The notes beneath the pieces were generated by a model. It did no database searches. It had not been told where the DNA came from and saw only the letters and a program-made list of their open reading frames with translations. This document shows positions 1 to 11,333 of a DNA stretch of 64,000 bases, piece by piece (the stretch's first letter is position 1; every line of letters begins with the position of its first letter). The position numbers were made by a program, and so were the translations under genes. The stretch comes from Pegoplata infirma. Its lineage: Eukaryota; Arthropoda; Insecta; Diptera; Anthomyiidae. Location of the stretch: positions 197,339,328 to 197,403,327 of the forward strand of contig OY992540.1 in assembly GCA_963921195.1 (NCBI GenBank). The letters run 5' to 3'.

Positions 1-1920
1 ACAAAAATATTAAAAATCGATTAAGAATTGGCTGAGCTATGATCGTTTAAGTTAAAAAAAATCCAATTTTTTTTAAAATTTGTTATGTTCTTTATACTCT
101 AAGTTGAAAGTGCATCATTAAACAATTTTTTTTTATTTTTGTATAAAAGTATAGTAAAGTAGCTTTCCAAAACACCAAAAAACATAACAATCGGTTAAAA
201 AATGAATGAGTTATGCTAAGTTTTGTGATAGGACATTTTTAATTTTTTTCAGAAATGCTTGTAATTCAGGTATTATTCATAATTCTTATTGCTAGTAGTA
301 ATTTTATGTGCCTATGCATATAAACAAGAGATGGTAACATAATTAGATTTGTGCGTGATTGACACATGATCACAAGTGAGCGTGATTGAAAATCAATTTT
401 ACTCACGTCGTTGTGAGTGAGTGTCAGTGGAATAAAAAAAATTTCAGAACCCGTTCTGAAATTTTCCATTTTTTAAAAAAGTCAATTTATAAAAAATCCG
501 GCCACATTTGTTTTTTTTTGTAAATTTTTTTTTAAAGATTAGATGTTTGTCTAAGAGATGGTCACGTGAGTGAATTTTAACTTTCATAATAATTTTTCTT
601 CTAACACTCACTCACAATCACGTGTGTAAATTTAATACAACTCACACTCACGTACGCCGATGCAAGAGTCACTCACGCTAACGTTGACTCACACTCACGA
701 TATTCTTATTTATACTAAAAATAATTTCAAAAATCTTTCAAAATTTTCAGCAAAGTCTAAAGTTATACATTTGTTTTGATTTTTTCGGGACGAAATCTGA
801 AGTTAAGCTAAATTTTACATTTTTTTTGTTGGTTTTTTTGGAATGAAAGGAAATATGAAGAGAAAATAAATCACGCAAACTCACGCAAAAAAATCAACTC
901 ACGCTCACTCTTTCACGCAATAATCTTTCTCACACTCACTCACAATCACGTGAGTAAAATTGAATTCAGTCACACTCACGCTCTTATCTGCTCATGTTCC
1001 CATCTCTAGTTTGTCTATCCACACAAAAAAATTGTAATGTGTTTTTTTCGTTATTTTCGAGAAATCGCATTTGAATTTCATGACAATTTGGTAATTTGCT
1101 TGGTTCAACGAAGCGTGTGACTAATGCAAATATTTAGTAGTCATTCACTTCGTTGAAACAAGAAAATACAAGCAAATTACAAAATTGTTATGAAAATTAA
1201 TATTCAAATGCGATTTAGTTAGCGTGAGTGACTCTTGCATCGGCGTACGTGAGTGTGAGTTGTATTAAATTTACACACGTGATTGTGAGTGAGTGTTAGA
1301 AGAAAAATTATTATGAAAGTTAAAATTCACTCACGTGACCATCTCTTAGACAAACATCTAATCTTTAAAAAAAATTTACAAAAAAAAACAAATGTGGCCG
1401 GATTTTTTATAAATTGACTTTTTTAAAAAATGGAAAATTTCAGAACGGGTTCTGAAATTTTTTTTATTTCACTCACACTTTTTTATTCCACTGACACTCA
1501 CTTACACGACGTGAGTAAAATTGATTTTCAATCACACTCACTTGTGATCATGTGTCAATCACGCACAAATCTAATTATGTTACCATCTCTTGTTTATATG
1601 CATAGGCACATAAAATTTCTACTAGCAATAAGATTTATGAATAATACCTGAATTACAAGCATTTCTGAAAAAAATTAAAAATGTCCTATCACGAAACTTA
1701 GCATAACTCATTCATTTTTTAACCGATTGTTATGTTTTTTGGTGTTTTGGAAAGCTACTTTACTATGCTTTTATACAAAAATAAAAAAAAAATTGTTTAA
1801 TGATGCACTTTCAACTTAGAGTATAAAGAACATGACAAATTTTTCAAAAAATTGGATTTTTTTTAACTTAAACGATCGTAGCTCAGCCAATTCTTGATCG
1901 ATTTTTAATATTTTTGTTTT
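1..1920. mobile_element. Large nested foldback element, left end cut by the window
   Basis: The first ~685 bases return as an imperfect reverse complement at about 1217-1917. For example, the segment near 640-685 matches 1217-1260, and 480-520 matches 1380-1420. Position 1 still pairs with about 1917, so the element continues beyond the left edge. A second inverted repeat sits in the loop: 1062-1115 pairs with about 1143-1214. The arms hold many CTCAC/GTGAG repeats and a short hairpin, TTTCAGAAC with GTTCTGAAA, at 443-462. Small ORFs at 266-469 (minus) and 1430-1651 (plus) encode near-identical peptides only because they lie in mirrored arms. No transposase is seen. Confidence 0.85.
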
Positions 1921-2390
1921 GTTTAAAAGGTAAGACTTATACCTTTCAAAAAAATCTATAAAATCGAAAATCGGTTGCAAACTAACAAAGAAATAATTTT
2001 TTAAAGTTGTAATTTAAGAATTGCCGTTTTTCAACACATTTGCCAATAAAAAACGTACTTAACGAAGTGATCCAGAAAAACTATGAGTATATCAGTACTC
2101 TATGGACTCCAACCAACCCGAATTTTCATATGAGAACCCCTGCATATTTTATTTTTGCTCATTTGTAGCACAGTGTAATTTATGTTTTTTTTTGTTTGGT
2201 TTAGTTTTTAGATTTTAAATTTTTTTTTAATAGTTTTATTAACAATCTAATGGATTGTCTTTATAATTTTGTTAACTAATATTAAAATGCATCATTTGAA
2301 GTCTATATGTAAATAAATCGTATAAAAAACACGTGTTTACTTATTTGTACTTTTACTTATGCAAGTATATGCTATATGTATGACAATAGC
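1921..2390. other. AT-rich stretch, nothing recognised
   Basis: No convincing ORF, RNA gene or repeat structure was seen beyond AT-rich low complexity. Confidence 0.5.
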
Positions 2391-2801
2391 TGTGTTTTTC
2401 AATAAGTGGATTTATTTTCGGATTAATCTTATTTAGTTCAAAATAAATAAATTAAAATGCCAAAACAAATTTGGAATATTTTTTTTTCCATAATCTGCGA
2501 TAAATAAGCAATTATTATCCTAAAAAATAATAAAAAAATCTGGAAACTTAAAAAAGTTATAAATAAATCAAAATAAATCCAAATAAATTTTAGGATTTAA
2601 TAAATCCGTTTTGGATTAATTTTGTTTTATTTATAACTTTTCTCATTTTCCAAATTTGTTCATTATTTTTTTCGGATTATAATTGCAAATTTATTGTAGG
2701 TTACGGAAAAAAATATTCCAAATTAGTTTTAGTATGTTAAAATATTTTTTTTAAGCAAAACAAGATTAATCAGAAAATAAATCCACTTATTGAAAAACAC
2801 A
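2391..2801. mobile_element. Small foldback MITE with ~40-bp terminal inverted repeats
   Basis: The start, TGTGTTTTTCAATAAGTGGA, recurs as its reverse complement ending at 2801, and the match runs about 40 bp with one mismatch. Weaker pairing continues inward (2449-2520 against 2640-2740). At about 411 bp with no ORF it has the form of a non-autonomous palindromic MITE. No clear target duplication was found. Confidence 0.8.
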
Positions 2802-2984
2802 TCAAATATATTTTTTTAACTCTTGCTTTAAACAACAACCTAAAATTAAGGCAAAGCCGAAAAACTTCCTCTGAAATTCTTGAGTTTGACTTTATATCAC
2901 CATTTCCGCAACAAACTAATAGAAGTAATTTTAAAAAGTTTTTGAATTTTATATGTCATTTGTAACTTAAAAGTTTATTTAAAA

Positions 2985-3579
2985 GGAGACCGGATCACCG
3001 AATAAAAAACTGTGAACTTACTTTTACTCCATGCAGGGTCCAGTTTCACATGTATATCCATTTATTCATGTGTTACATTTTCCTAGAAAATGGGTTAATA
3101 TTTGGGAGGCTATGTGTAAATAAAAAATATATTTTCAGTTATATATAAAAACTTATTTTTTTTTTACACTAAACTAACAAAGTGAGAAGGATGAAATTTA
3201 ACAATGTGTTAGTGCATATCAATGTCCTTAACATACATTTTTTCCGGAAGAAATGGCTGGAAATTCTAAAGGATATTAAAGGACAAAATTTTGAAAGGAC
3301 CTTATTGACATCCTTTTAACCTGATATGACAAAACGGACATGTTTAAAAATTTGAGAAGACTTTCTTCTTTCATTTGCTTTTTATCTTAGCATCGTAGGA
3401 TAAGTAGAAATATTTTTTTTTTTTTTTACTTTAAATGTCCTTGAAAACTTTAAAGTCCTCTAAAAAGGACAAATGATCACCGAATGAAAAACTGTAAATG
3501 CAGTTTTACTTCAGAGGAGCTCTACTTTCAAGTGTATATGGTCTCGTTCTGGTGTTAAAAGTAGTGTTGTACGGTGTTA
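2985..3579. mobile_element. Degenerate member of the ACACCGTCC-terminal MITE family
   Basis: The block near 3460-3579 (a GATCACCGAATGAAAAACTG motif, then an end GTACGGTGTTA) aligns with the right halves of the elements at 29157-29768 and 38490-38976. A second copy of the same motif at 2985-3060 suggests a tandem or rearranged copy. The left terminus is not intact. Confidence 0.55.
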
Positions 3580-3740
3580 TTATCCAAGTTACAAACCCAA
3601 GTTATTTAAATTTTTGGTTTTAAGAAAATGAAAATAGTAATACTTGTTTTCTTTCTCGTTAATTGTTAGCTTATATAGTCAAACTGAAGTGGCGTCTAAG
3701 CCTAAAAACAGCCTAAAAACATTATCATGTTAAAAAAAGT
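3580..3740 (+). repeat. Dispersed repeat X, fragment
   Basis: The segment from TTATTATCCAAGTTACAAAC to CATTATCATGTTAAA matches the 3' part of the repeats at 4936-5186, 31005-31248 (inverted) and 50386-50636. This copy lacks the palindromic CACCAGCTGGTG head and abuts the preceding MITE end. Confidence 0.7.
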
Positions 3741-3806
3741 TGTTTTACACAAAATAAAATATTTCTAATCAAAAATGATTTTTTTTTCACATTAGAAAAT
3801 TTGAAA

Positions 3807-3878
3807 AATGAAAAATATCTCAGAATCTTGAAATCTTTTCTATAGGAAAAATGTTTTGGAATCTGAGACTTTTTAGAT
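3807..3878. repeat. Fossil dimer of the 35-bp satellite
   Basis: About two degenerate units (ATATCTCAGAATCTTGAAATC, then a TTTTCTATAGGAAAAATG-type block, then GGAATCTGAGACTTTTT) resemble the array at 35.0-37.9 kb. Only this short trace is seen here. Confidence 0.55.
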
Positions 3879-3879
3879 G

Positions 3880-4570
3880 TTTGATCCTAATGCGGTTGTG
3901 ACAACTGATTTTTTTGAAAGTGTTTGTGTAGTTTTAATAAAGTCGTTTATGCAACCTTATAGAGTTGGCCCATTTAATATCTTTCGCTAACTTCAATTTT
4001 CTTTTTTTTTGGGTTTGTAAATTTTTCATTTACTTTTCTACTATGATTCCTTATATTTTGCATTGTTATTTCCCTTTGACAATGTGACCTAATATCTGCT
4101 TGAGAACATTATTCTTTCATAAAAGTTAGCTGTTTTTTGTGAATTATGGGATTTTTTTTTTCTTTCTGAGGTAGTTACTGGTGTGTGGCAGTAAGTTTAG
4201 TTAAAGGTGACATACATTTATTACAAAAAAAAATACATAATTTACTACGTGGATTTTATGAATTATGGTTACGTACAGACTCATGCATTTATATTAAAAA
4301 ATACGGAAAAAAAAATATTACTCTGAAAGGACATCTGTTAAAATTAATCATTTCTATGGTATTATTGAGTAAGACTGTAAAAAGTAACTAAGCTACAGAA
4401 ATCTCTGCACACAGAAAATAATATCATATATTTTATTTAAATTAAAATTTTAATTGTTTTTTTATTTAATATTAATTAAATTTTTAATTAATATAATTAA
4501 TTGTTTAATCAAATTTTTAACTTTTTTTTTATTTACATTGTTATTGTTTTTTTTAGTTTAATACTACTAA
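3880..4570. other. AT-rich interval without recognisable gene
   Basis: Holds a 68-codon ORF (4185-4391) with no recognisable domain and strongly biased AT composition. I regard it as chance. Nothing else is supported. Confidence 0.5.
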
Positions 4571-4574
4571 AAAA

Positions 4575-4945
4575 ACATGAATAAAAAAAAACTTTTAATA
4601 AAAAAAAAATTGATGAAAAAAAAATGAATGAAAAAAAATAAAATTTGATGAAAACAAAATTTAATGAAAAAAAAAAAATTTTTTGATGGAAAAAAAATTT
4701 ATGAAAAAAAAATTTGAGGAAAAAAAATTTATGAAAAAAAATTGATAAAAAAAAATGATGAAAACAAGTTTGATAAAAAAAAAAAATTTATGAAAAAAAA
4801 AATTGATGAAAAACAAGTTTGATGAAAAAAAAAAAAATTTCATGGAAAAAAAAATTTGATGGAAAAAAAATTTATGAAAAAAAAAATTGATGAAAAAAAA
4901 AAATTGATGAAGAAAAAAAATTTATGAAAAAAAAAATTTTTGTTG
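4575..4945 (+). repeat. A-rich degenerate tandem array, TTGATGAAAAAAA type
   Basis: An imperfect repeat of 12-16 bp alternating A-runs with TTTGATG or TTTATG. Its open frames are poly-Phe/Asn artefacts. The same array type, often on the other strand, lies next to repeat X and DINE-1 copies at 31.2-33.5, 46.1-46.4 and 50.1-50.4 kb. Confidence 0.85.
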
Positions 4946-5186
4946 AAAAATTATTATGTTACTTTTTATTCACCAGCTGGTGAAAAACGGGTTTATTCAC
5001 CACGAGGTGAATTATTATCCAAGTTACAAACCCAAGTTATTAAAATTTTTGGTTTTAAGAAAAGGAAAATAGTAATTCTTGTTTTCTTTTTCGTTAATTG
5101 TTTGCTTATACAGCGAAACTGAGGTGGCGTCCTGCAACTTTTTTAAAATTAGACACCAGCCTAAAAACATTATCATGTTAAAAAAG
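4946..5186 (+). repeat. Dispersed repeat X, full copy with palindromic head
   Basis: Begins with a perfect 16-bp palindrome TTCACCAGCTGGTGAA (4969-4984), then the near-palindrome TTCACCACGAGGTGAA (4996-5011). A conserved ~170-bp body ends at CATTATCATGTTAAAAAAG. The same order occurs at 50386-50636 and, inverted, at 31005-31248. Each full copy abuts an A- or T-rich CATCAA array on the palindrome side. No ORF of interest. Confidence 0.8.
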
Positions 5187-5189
5187 TGT

Positions 5190-6700
5190 GAAATTCGAAC
5201 GCAGTGTAATGATTTTAAACCTGTTTCTTTTTATTATTTCAAATACATAATTGCTCAACTTTCATTTCTATTTTAAAAGTAGCAGCTACAGATTTAACCA
5301 TTTATCTAGAACGTCTGCATTAAATTTGTTTCAACTCATTTTTGGAAACATGTGCTGAAATTGGAATCCAAAAATGGTATACAATTGACCCATAAATAAA
5401 CAAAACAGTATAAAATTACTACACAACATTCATTTGAATTTTGTCTTTAACCAATGTGTGTTCTAGTTTAATTTTAAAACCATAAATTAACAACAAAACA
5501 GTGGAAAACAAATTTGTGTGGAACAGTAGTTTAAACGAATTTCATACACTGAAAGAAGGGCGACGTTTTTTTTTTCCATGTTGTAAAAACCATCAACTTG
5601 CCCAAAACATTCCAATGCTAATTTTTTTTTTTAAATATAACGTTAAAGACATTTGTCATTCTACGCAAAACGAATTGACATATCGGTTGAGTTTCTAAGA
5701 CATTATAGCGATATCCATCCGACATTTTTTAAAATTTTTTTAATTATAAATAGAAAATTGTGTTGAATGACACTTTGGAGATTATCTGTGGAGAACATTC
5801 TTCTGAAAACTTCAGCTGTAAAATGTTAATATCGAAATTGATCTTCAGTTATTCCACTCAACTCAAATGACAGTTATCACCCACCTATAAAATGTATGTG
5901 TCACAAGAATTTTATGTATCACTGTCCATTAAAAAGTCATATGATTTTGTGTAGTTCTTTGCCAAATTTTTTTGTTTATATTTTTAACATTTAACCATTT
6001 AACAACACTTTAACCTTTTTATGCCAAACAATATTTTTTTTTTTATTTTTACATGGTTAAATTTACATTCAATACCCATAAATACCGACAACATTTTAAA
6101 AGTTATATATCGCTAAGTACACAGCATACATTCAAATATATATGTATGTTTGTACTATGTCGTTATGTTTAACTTGTAATGTCATTGCTGCATATGTTTG
6201 TACATACAATACCATAAAAGGATAGTATTTATGTAGTGAAATGAAAGGGGTAGGTCAAGCTAAATTGGATGAAAAAAACTAAATACTTGCAAAAAGTGCT
6301 GAATATATTAAATTAAAGTGGAACTAAAATTAAAAAAAAAAAAAAAAAAAAAAAATTTTTTTCACACTTTTCTCAATTCAAAACCATATATAAAATTAAA
6401 GATTTTTTTTTTTCTAATATTTCCAGAAGTTTTCTGAGTTTTACACAAATCTATTTTGGTTCTTTTCTGAATTTTATGATTTTTCAAGAGTTTTTTGATT
6501 AATTTTTTGGACAAAACTTTTAACTTTACAAAATTTTTCTATTTTTTTTTCATATTTTTCAAAATTCTCTATTTTTTTAATATAATTATATTTTTTGAGT
6601 ATTATTGTAGCTCGAGGCCTAAAGAATTCTATTCATGATATTCTCATAAAAGATTATTTATTTTTTTCTTTAAATAAGTTACTCATCTCGTAGCATATCT
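5190..6700. other. AT-rich interval, no gene recognised
   Basis: No feature is supported apart from a run of 23 A at about 6330-6352. Short ORFs (5501-5698 and others) show no domain. Confidence 0.5.
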
Positions 6701-6990
6701 GTGCTAGATGGTGGAGATGGGCGCGTGAGAAGATTTTGACTCAAGCATGCTCACGAATTAAAAATATTGCTCACGCACGGTTTTTTTGCTCACCTTAACG
6801 CACGCTCACGTTTCTCTTTGGGAAACTAAACTAAATAACTTTTTAAATTAATTTTTTCGATTTCTTGCAAAAAAAAAGTTTTTAATTTTCTAAAAACAAT
6901 GGTTAAAATTTATTTTAATTACAATTTTGTATTAAATAATCTCTAAATTCAAAATATGATGGGGATTTTCACGCAAACTCACGATACAAA
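6695..6990. repeat. CTCACG-rich repeat fragment
   Basis: Multiple CTCACG/CACGCTCAC words in an AT-rich background, including ACGCACGCTCACG and TTTTCACGCAAACTCACG. The same vocabulary is seen in the loop and arms of the 1-1920 foldback and at 55850-55970. Confidence 0.6.
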
Positions 6991-7520
6991 AACTTTTTAA
7001 AAAAAAACTTAAGTTTTTTTCTGGATTTTATTTGCTTTTTTCTGGATATTCATGAATTTTCCAGAACTTATTTTTATAAAAAAAATCAAAAATTGTTGTT
7101 ATTTGTCTTCCTTCTTACTGTTTTTTGAATTTGGTACTTTTTCGAAAGTACTTTTTTAAATATTTTCTCCATAATTTAACAAGTCCCCTTTTTGGCCACT
7201 TCCTGTACATAAAAACTACATATGACTGGCAATGAAAACATACATAGTGGTTGTTAAACAAAAAAAAAATAAAATAAAAATTCAACTGCCAAATAGTTTA
7301 ATGTGACAATAAAGTAAAACCACTAGAACGACGGGTTGCAGTACATAAACATAAAATCAAAAGTCCAATAGTTTTTATACCCAGTGACCCGATTTAAAAG
7401 GTTACACAAAACTTTATATTTAATTTGCAAAATTATGGTTTTGTTATTATGAACTTAAGTTTATGTTTTAAGTTTTTAATGATATTGAGGGATACATTTG
7501 TATTCAACGAATTTTTTTGA
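6991..7520. other. AT-rich interval, nothing recognised
   Basis: No domain-bearing ORF, RNA gene or clear inverted repeat seen. Confidence 0.45.
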
Positions 7521-7540
7521 TTTTTGTCGGACGGTGTAAT
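7521..7540. mobile_element. Orphan right terminus of the ACACCGTCC-type family
   Basis: TTTTTGTCGGACGGTGTAAT at 7521-7540 matches the right ends at 29768, 38976 and 59688. No left partner was found upstream, so this is probably a truncated copy. Confidence 0.5.
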
Positions 7541-7579
7541 CAATGGCAATTATTTTTTAAAGTACAATTATATTGAAAA

Positions 7580-8479
7580 TAACACCGCTCAACAAATCGA
7601 AGGTTTTTGACTCCGGTTTGAAGTTTGATACAAAATTTTTAAAGATTTTGACTTGCTGATTCCAAATCTGTGCTCCAAATTTTTCCATCACGTCTAGAAT
7701 TTTAATTATTCGCGGTTGAAAATGCGAAAAAACGCGATTTTTGCCATTTTTGAAAGCCTGCACAGCAGCCACTGGGTGGAATAAAAATCTGGTATAAAGC
7801 GTTAGAGTTGAATTGAACTATGATCTCAAATATATGATCAAAAAAATTTGAAGTTGTTGCACTATTATTGGCCAAACACGTATTTTAAATAAACACTGTG
7901 AAAAAAATTAGAAAAAGCACCATTTTTAAAAGGCTCAAAAACAAAAACCAGATGATCAATCTTTAGTGTGATGAGCTCAAAATTTAGACAAAATCTCATT
8001 CTTTCTTATAGACTTTTAAATCCATTAAAGATATCTTCCGGTTTATACGAAAAATAACACAGAAAACTTAAATTTGTAAAATATTTTTTTTTTTTAGTTT
8101 TTCTTTGAAAAATATCAAAAAAAAACTGAGGTATCTACCTTATCTTTTTTACAAAAATGATAATTTTAACAGAGTCATTTTAAAACGCAATTGTAACCCA
8201 ACCAAACGCAATAATTAGAAAAAAATTGTTTTCTATGTTGGAGACCATAGACAAATTATACTTTTGCGCTTTATACCAGATTTGTATTCCACTCAATGGC
8301 TGCTGTGCAGGCTTTCAAATAATGCAAAAATCGTAATTTTTCGCATTTTTAACCGTGAATAACTAAAAATCTGGACGTGATGGAAAAATTTGGAGTACAG
8401 ATTCGGAATCAGGAGATCAAAGTCTACTAAAATTGATCACCAGAATTCAAACCGGAAAATGACTGTTGAGCGGTGTAAT
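7580..8479. mobile_element. Foldback element with TAACACCGCTCAAC termini
   Basis: The ends are inverted repeats: TAACACCGCTCAACA at 7580 and its near-complement TGTTGAGCGGTGTAAT ending at 8479. Pairing continues inward: 7690-7805 (CTGCACAGCAGCCACTGGG) against 8267-8400. Length is about 900 bp. The terminal motif is a variant of the ACACCGTCCGAC end seen elsewhere here. No transposase ORF; the 71-codon minus ORF in the left arm is incidental. Confidence 0.8.
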
Positions 8480-8849
8480 TAACTTGTTCCAACATATGAT
8501 GGATTTTGGGGCAAATTTGTTCACAAAGTAACAATAATACCACGTCATTTAGTAGAATAAATTTCTGGAATGGAACATAAAATTTTGCTGGGTATTGAAA
8601 ATTTTTTAATTTTAAATGTTAAGAAATTTGTAAGAAGAAATACATATCAGAGAAAATATTGATGAGATATATTTTTTTGCGTTTCTAAACTTATGTACGG
8701 AATGACAAAGTTAATATAATCAAGTTCCAAATTAATTCAAGTTCCAATGTAATTGGGAATCAACTTCATTAAAATGTCCTGTAACTTTATTAAAATGTCC
8801 TGATCTTATTGTTTTTTTGTGGAATTGTATGTGGAATTCGAATAAAAAA
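8480..8849. other. AT-rich spacer
   Basis: A TTTTGCTGGGT word near 8580 resembles the CCCAGCAAAA ends at 28.99 kb and 54.78 kb, but no element could be bounded. Confidence 0.4.
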
Positions 8850-9653
8850 CAAGTGAGAAAGTTATAGTCGGTCATGACCGACCATATGATACCCAACACC
8901 AGTGTTTTCCGGAAAATGGGTCCCAAGTCCACACATGGACCGATTGTCAGATCTTTATTTAGTGTAGAAAACACACACTGATAAAATTTTAGTGGAATTA
9001 CTTTATTTTTTTTTTTGCCAATAAACCGATTTAACTGAATATCGGTCGAAATTTTTATATATGGGACTAAGTCCAAAAATGGTCCAAATGTATTCAGATT
9101 TGATTAGGTTACCAAAGCATACGTTTAACACATAAAAATAAAATTTTTATCAAATATTTAAATTTTTATAAATGTTGAGGAAATTATGTGAATATCGGGA
9201 GGGTGCTTTGTATGGGGACTACCAGAAGGACTGAACCGATTCATTTGAAATTTGCTATGATGGTTTGTTCATACAAAATTGTTACCTGTTAAATTTCAAA
9301 ACTATATCTACTTTAATACGGTTATTAGAGGCATTTAAGCGGGGGTGGGGGGGGGGGATATGGGGGCTAGGTCATAACATGGACCGACTTTTTTCCAATT
9401 TCAATAGGCTTCGTTCTTGTGTCAAAAGAAGCTTAAGTTTCAAATTTCAAGTCAATTGATTGAAAATTGCGACCTGTATCGTGCTTAAACCGATAGATGG
9501 ACAGACGGACGGACGGACATCGCTAAATCGACTCAAAAAGTAATTCTGAGTCGATCTGTATACTTGAAGGTAGGGGTAGCAAAAATATTTCGGGTAGTTA
9601 CAAACATTAGCACAAACTCAATATACCTGTACCACAGTGTGGTGTAGGGTATA
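8850..9653 (-). mobile_element. DINE-1/mini-me-like (Helentron-associated) element, divergent copy
   Basis: Reads on the minus strand. The left boundary CAAGTGAG is followed by a perfect 16-bp palindrome GTCGGTCATGACCGAC (8867-8882), in the place where other copies carry their CAAGTAG-plus-hairpin end. A GTCY-type block (GACAGACGGACGGACGGACA) lies near 9500, followed by a GAGTCGATC region and a closing AGGGTATAA. Mini-me/DINE-1 elements are known for (GTCY)n and (TA)n tracts. No ORF. It contains a G-rich run at 9339-9370. Confidence 0.65.
9339..9370 (+). other. G-rich tract, possible G-quadruplex
   Basis: GCGGGGGTGGGGGGGGGGG followed shortly by GGGGG is exceptional in this AT-rich window. 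It lies inside a DINE-like element. Any structural role is inference. Confidence 0.5.
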
Positions 9654-9668
9654 AAAATCAGCACCAAA

Positions 9669-10285
9669 ATTGCAGTTTTGGATTTTTTAAATAATTTTTC
9701 AATATAGTGCGAAAAATTTTTGATATTTTGAGTCGGATTTGGTCAAAAATTTCAGATATCAATATTGGTCGAAATACATAATTTTTTTCAACTTTGACCA
9801 CTGGTTACCGACTGAAGATGTCCTTGCGATTTTTTTTCATAAATTTTCCCACAATGAGCTCTAACGTGGCAGGTCCATCGTTTGGCAGGTAAATCGACAT
9901 GAAATTCGAAAATTTAAATTTGACGGGACGCCCTATTGCACACAGAAAACAAATTTCAGTTCTCTAAGGAGTTACTTTTTTCCCCCTGGCCCGATTTTGA
10001 CCAACCAAAATCGCGGTTGTGGATTTTTTAAATATTTTTTAATAAAGTGCGCAAAATTTTTGATGTTTTGAGCCAGATTTGGTCAAAAATTTCAGACATC
10101 AATTTTGGTCGAAATACATAATTTTTTTCAACTTTGACCACTGGTTACCGACTGAAGATGTCCTTGCAATTTTTTTTAATAAATTTTCCCACAATGAGCT
10201 CTAACGTGGCCATCGTTTGGCAGGTAAAACGACATTAGAAAATTTAAATTTGACGGAACACCCTCTTACACACAGAAAACAAATT
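9669..10285 (+). repeat. 341-bp direct tandem duplication
   Basis: Two copies start at comparable points (GATTTTTTAAAT at 9681 and 10022). They share long blocks such as TTGACCACTGGTTACCGACT and CCCACAATGAGCTCTAACGT, with scattered differences and a short deletion in copy two. Both end near ACACAGAAAACAAATTT. No coding content is recognised. Confidence 0.85.
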
Positions 10286-10289
10286 TCCC

Positions 10290-11330
10290 AATTTCTTACT
10301 GAAATTCAGTTATAGCGACACAAATTTGGTTGAATCTTTTGTATATTGGTCGACACAATTGAATATCGGTAGTCGCAATTGAATTAAGTTGATATAGTTG
10401 GCTTTTAATTGAAACAACCAAAAAATTGTGTTGTCACACCCAAATATAATAGCAGAAAACGAATTTGAGTTGATACAACGGAAAAATTCAATTGGAAATT
10501 TATTTTTCTATGTGTAGTGCAACTATAACTTTGGTTTACTGGAGCGTATTATTAAAATACACAATACGTGATATAATTACTTATACGCACCGTATACTGA
10601 ATTATCATATAATAAAATTAAAACATTTATTGGCTGGTCTTGGTTTGAAAAATGGGATCGTTTTGAAGGTACAAAATGTGTTTGCCAATAGACGGGTGAC
10701 TTGTGATTTTTTAAGATCTGTCATATTTCGATTTGTTAACATAATAATTTAAATTTCTTGTTCTAAATTCAATTTAAGTTTTTTAAACTTAAAATTCTTC
10801 AAAAATTTAACACATTTGTTATTTTAAATTATTAATTAATTGTGTGAGTTAAAGTTAAATTAATATATTAACAACGACACTTTGGAAAATTTTTAAAATA
10901 TATTTGTTTGTTAACGCAAATATCTCCGGTAATATTTTTTTTTTCCATAAATAATTTACGGTATTAAATCAAAGCATCTGCTGGGCATAATTAACATTCT
11001 TTATAAGGCTTAATGATGACGAGTGGTTGCCTACAACTGAGCTGAAAATCTTCCTTTTGGTAAAAAAAGATTTTTTTAATACGAAAATGTTGATTTATGT
11101 TAATAATTTTACCCTACTCAGATATTAGGATGCAGAGTACAGACTGTAAAGTACAAATGATTATGATCCTTGATCGTTTTAAAGTCGATCTGGAGATGCC
11201 GGTACATATATTGGTGGCAAACACGTTAGTGTTAAAAAGTGATTATATATTTTCTGGCTTAAAAAATATATGAAAAATACTGATTAATTTTTATTAAAAA
11301 ATAAAAATTTTTTTATTCGACCTTTAAAAT
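10290..11330. other. AT-rich interval; one unassigned 86-codon ORF
   Basis: The ORF at 10492-10752 (plus) shows no motif and has typical AT-biased composition. I cannot support it as a gene. Confidence 0.4.
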
Positions 11331-11333
11331 ATT

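Noticed and set aside
266..469. Conserved peptide encoded twice (266-469 minus, 1430-1651 plus)
   Set aside because: The similarity comes from the mirrored foldback arms, and the peptides have no recognisable domain.
6330..6352. Poly-A run as the tail of a processed retrocopy
   Set aside because: No gene-like sequence upstream and no target duplication recognised.
6605..6660. Weak resemblance to the 11.3-kb foldback family (CATGATATTCTCATA)
   Set aside because: Too short and diverged to annotate.
8732..9076. 114-codon minus ORF as a gene
   Set aside because: It overlaps a DINE-like element end and shows no domain.
10290..10510. Possible inverted repeat around GTTGATAC/GTTGTCAC words
   Set aside because: Pairing is too weak and scattered to support an element.
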